A stretch of 6,426 nt of DNA from JBFLVQ01 sp040758525 (GTDB lineage: Bacteria > Acidobacteriota > Blastocatellia > Chloracidobacteriales > JADJPF01), in contig JBFLVQ010000564.1 of assembly GCA_040758525.1 (NCBI GenBank), positions 1 through 6,426 of the forward strand, in the 5' to 3' direction. Position numbers and translations under genes: made by a program. The notes below the pieces were generated by a model. That model did not search any database, was not told the origin of the DNA, and saw only the letters and a list, made by a program, of their open reading frames with translations. This document shows positions 5,329 to 6,426 of the stretch, piece after piece. How positions within the stretch are numbered: position 1 is the first letter of the stretch; each line of letters opens with the position of its first letter.

Positions 5329-5357
5329 ATTGTACGCTATACCTAACAAATTACAAT
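5329..5357 (-). promoter_or_regulatory. Promoter with overlapping dyad for the RHH-like gene
   Basis: On the minus strand, TTGTAA (5356-5351) and TACAAT (5334-5329) are separated by 16 bp and match -35 and -10 consensus at 4 and 5 of 6 positions. The ends of the same region form a dyad, ATTGTA (5357-5352) with TACAAT (5334-5329). The -10 ends 7 nt before the ATG at 5321, so transcription would start at or next to the start codon, giving a leaderless mRNA. The dyad over both hexamers is where an autorepressor would bind; that is inference. Confidence 0.4.
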
Positions 5358-5457
5358 ACCATTTGCACAAACTAATCAATTGTGTGGTTATAGTAATAAT
5401 GCAAGACAATACTTTCATCCTACATTTTTACCATAACCAGATAATCTCACCTGTTTT

Positions 5458-5880
5458 TTATACTAATTTTGCATCCATAGTTATTTTAGTATTGAGCAGA
5501 CGAGATATTGGACAACCGGTCTTGGCATTATTTGCTGCGGTTTCAAAAGCAGTCGCATTAGCGCCAGGAATCTTAGCTTTTACTTCAAGATGAATCTCTG
5601 TAATTGTCCAGCCCGCCGCCAATTTTTCCATAGTTACGGTGGCTGTGGTCTCTAAACTTTCTGCTGTCAGTCCGGCATTACCAAGCTGACCAGAAAGAGC
5701 CATAGTAAAACAACCAGCGTGAGCGGCAGCAATCAATTCTTCTGGATTTGTCCCAATACCCTCTTCAAATCTAGTACTAAAAGAGTATTGCGTATTGGAA
5801 AGAACGCCACTATCGGTCGATATTGTACCTTTGCCATCCTTAAGTCCACCCTGCCAAATGGCAGAGGCTTTTCTTTTCAT
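5458..5880 (-). CDS. osmC: OsmC-type organic hydroperoxide peroxiredoxin
   Basis: This 140-residue cytoplasmic enzyme reduces organic hydroperoxides with two redox cysteines. It matches the E. coli OsmC plan almost block by block: IWQGGLKDGKGTISTDSGVL, YSFSTRFE, GTNPEELIAAAHAGCFTMALS with peroxidatic C57, and AKTGCPISRLL with resolving C123. Family-conserved R37 and E48, expected to help position the reactive Cys, are present. OsmC is 143 aa in E. coli, so the length is right. The frame extends to an ATG at 5919, but I chose 5880 because a perfect AGGAGG (minus strand, 5890-5885) precedes it and MKRKASAIWQG is the normal OsmC start. It is in the same direction as its neighbours, but gaps of 136 bp downstream and 188 bp upstream suggest its own transcription unit. 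OsmC is more likely than the related Ohr, judging by the sequence blocks. Confidence 0.95.
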   Translation of the reverse strand: MKRKASAIWQGGLKDGKGTISTDSGVLSNTQYSFSTRFEEGIGTNPEELIAAAHAGCFTMALSGQLGNAGLTAESLETTATVTMEKLAAGWTITEIHLEVKAKIPGANATAFETAANNAKTGCPISRLLNTKITMDAKLV

Positions 5881-5884
5881 AATT

Positions 5885-5890
5885 CCTCCT
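5885..5890 (-). promoter_or_regulatory. Ribosome-binding site deciding the OsmC start
   Basis: The plus-strand CCTCCT reads AGGAGG on the minus strand, 4 nt before the ATG at 5880. It favours the 140-aa form over the upstream in-frame ATG at 5919. Confidence 0.7.
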
Positions 5891-5924
5891 ACTTCTAATG
5901 CGCTTTTATCAGCTAACATCTCTT

Positions 5925-5957
5925 ATTTTACCGACTGTTAGTAAGAAAAAGACAGTC
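5925..5957 (-). promoter_or_regulatory. Candidate osmC promoter with a GACTGT/ACAGTC dyad
   Basis: On the minus strand, TAAAAT (5930-5925) could be the -10, with TGTCTT (5954-5949, 18-bp spacer) or TCTTTT as a poor -35. GACTGT (5957-5952) and ACAGTC (5938-5933) form a dyad with a 13-nt centre covering the -35 and spacer. A transcript start near 5918 would leave a leader of about 38 nt and exclude the ATG at 5919. Such a dyad could be an operator for a stress regulator; the binding factor is unknown. Confidence 0.3.
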
Positions 5958-5966
5958 AGCCTGGTA

Positions 5967-5998
5967 TGCCCACTACGCTTATCTTTATTTTCTGGGCA
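5967..5998. repeat. Small inverted repeat between DUF5131 and osmC
   Basis: TGCCCA (5967-5972) and TGGGCA (5993-5998) are complementary around a 20-nt loop. There is no T-run on the 3' side in either direction. A second small dyad, ATTACC (6035-6040) with GGTAAT (6054-6059), lies nearer the DUF5131 stop. Either may mark the transcript end of DUF5131, weakly. Confidence 0.2.
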
Positions 5999-6068
5999 GT
6001 TTTCCATTCAGGTAGTTTTTAGACTTGGGGTATTATTACCGCGTGTATTTTAGGGTAATTGCTCAGTC

Positions 6069-6426
6069 CTATCCAAAATCGAAGCTGAGCTGATTAGACT
6101 CAATAGTCTTATTACGCTTTTTTTGATAGCTATTGGGTATTGCCTTTACTTTACATTCTGGCATCTGATCCCATACCACGCCATCTAAAGCAGGATCAGC
6201 GGCAGATTGATATTGAGCGGATCTGCGTCGATAGGAAAATCTTACTTTTGCAGCAATACATTGATCACGAACTCCTCGTACCCAATCCTCATCCATTGGT
6301 CTAGCGTGATAGCCCGTTTCGGCTCCCACAGTAACCCAGTCGATAGCGCCTGTCTCATTGTTAAAATAGCTTGATAGCTCCAACGGCCCCAGCAATGGTT
6401 CACAACAGAGAAAGCGGATAGTGGCT
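6069..6426 (-). CDS. DUF5131 (phage Gp37/Gp68-like) protein, C-terminal part
   Basis: The reading frame enters from the right edge and has no stop until TAG at 6071-6069, so the gene's 5' part lies outside the window. The visible peptide of 118 residues starts ATIRFLCCEPLLGPLELS and continues IDWVTVGAETGYHARPMDEDWVRGVRDQC, the characteristic DUF5131 blocks (RFLSxEPLLGP, IDWVIxGGESGxxARP, WVRxxRDQC). It ends PALDGVVWDQMPE followed by a basic tail and QLSFDFG. The family's N-terminus carries a three-Cys motif resembling radical-SAM cysteines, and genes often sit beside a TcmP partner; neither is visible here. The usual FFFKQWG-type block after the RDQC helix is replaced by FSYRRRSAQYQSAA, a divergence or a local double frameshift. 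A TTG at 6395 could be mistaken for the start, but homology continues upstream of it. Function unknown. Confidence 0.85.
   Translation of the reverse strand, partial: ATIRFLCCEPLLGPLELSSYFNNETGAIDWVTVGAETGYHARPMDEDWVRGVRDQCIAAKVRFSYRRRSAQYQSAADPALDGVVWDQMPECKVKAIPNSYQKKRNKTIESNQLSFDFG

Noticed and set aside
5330..5593. Forward frame overlapping the 3' end of osmC
   Set aside because: It starts in the RHH promoter region and continues opposite the well-supported osmC gene without its own motif or ribosome-binding site.

Overview
The window looks like chromosomal DNA from a Gram-negative, moderately AT-rich bacterium. Exported proteins carry Sec-type signal peptides, there is an OmpR-class two-component pair, and OsmC matches the E. 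coli type almost block by block. Family content (paired regulator/kinase, PepSY protein, Cys-rich exported protein) is reminiscent of Betaproteobacteria such as nitrosomonads, but this placement is weak and comes from memory of families, not a search.

Left part, 1-3961, + strand: a possible 3' tail of an upstream gene (3-155), then a promoter region with an 11-bp-period direct repeat, an OmpR-family response regulator (255-962) and its membrane histidine kinase (976-2421). Next come two exported proteins: a 316-aa protein with six evenly spaced cysteines in front of a conserved beta-rich domain (2553-3503), and a 118-aa PepSY-like protein ending in sixteen consecutive aspartates (3605-3961). 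The shared orientation and the exported products next to a membrane sensor suggest an envelope-sensing module, perhaps for cations or envelope state. That role is inference.

Middle, 3962-4331: a non-coding stretch of about 370 bp with a 58-bp inverted repeat, a 14-bp perfect palindrome and an 11-bp direct repeat. It is followed by a DUF2378/V4R-like protein (4332-4913, + strand) with a Cys-rich C-terminus.

Right part, 4914-6426, - strand: a ribbon-helix-helix-like protein whose stop codon abuts that of the preceding convergent gene, an OsmC-family peroxiredoxin (5458-5880), and the C-terminal part of a DUF5131 (phage Gp37/Gp68-like) protein running off the right edge. I saw no tRNA, rRNA, CRISPR array or intact insertion sequence.

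The best candidates for something new are the two-component/Cys-rich/poly-Asp PepSY neighbourhood, the apparently leaderless RHH gene whose promoter hexamers coincide with a dyad, and the DUF5131 gene, whose family often sits in poorly understood accessory loci. None is proven a new system by sequence alone.
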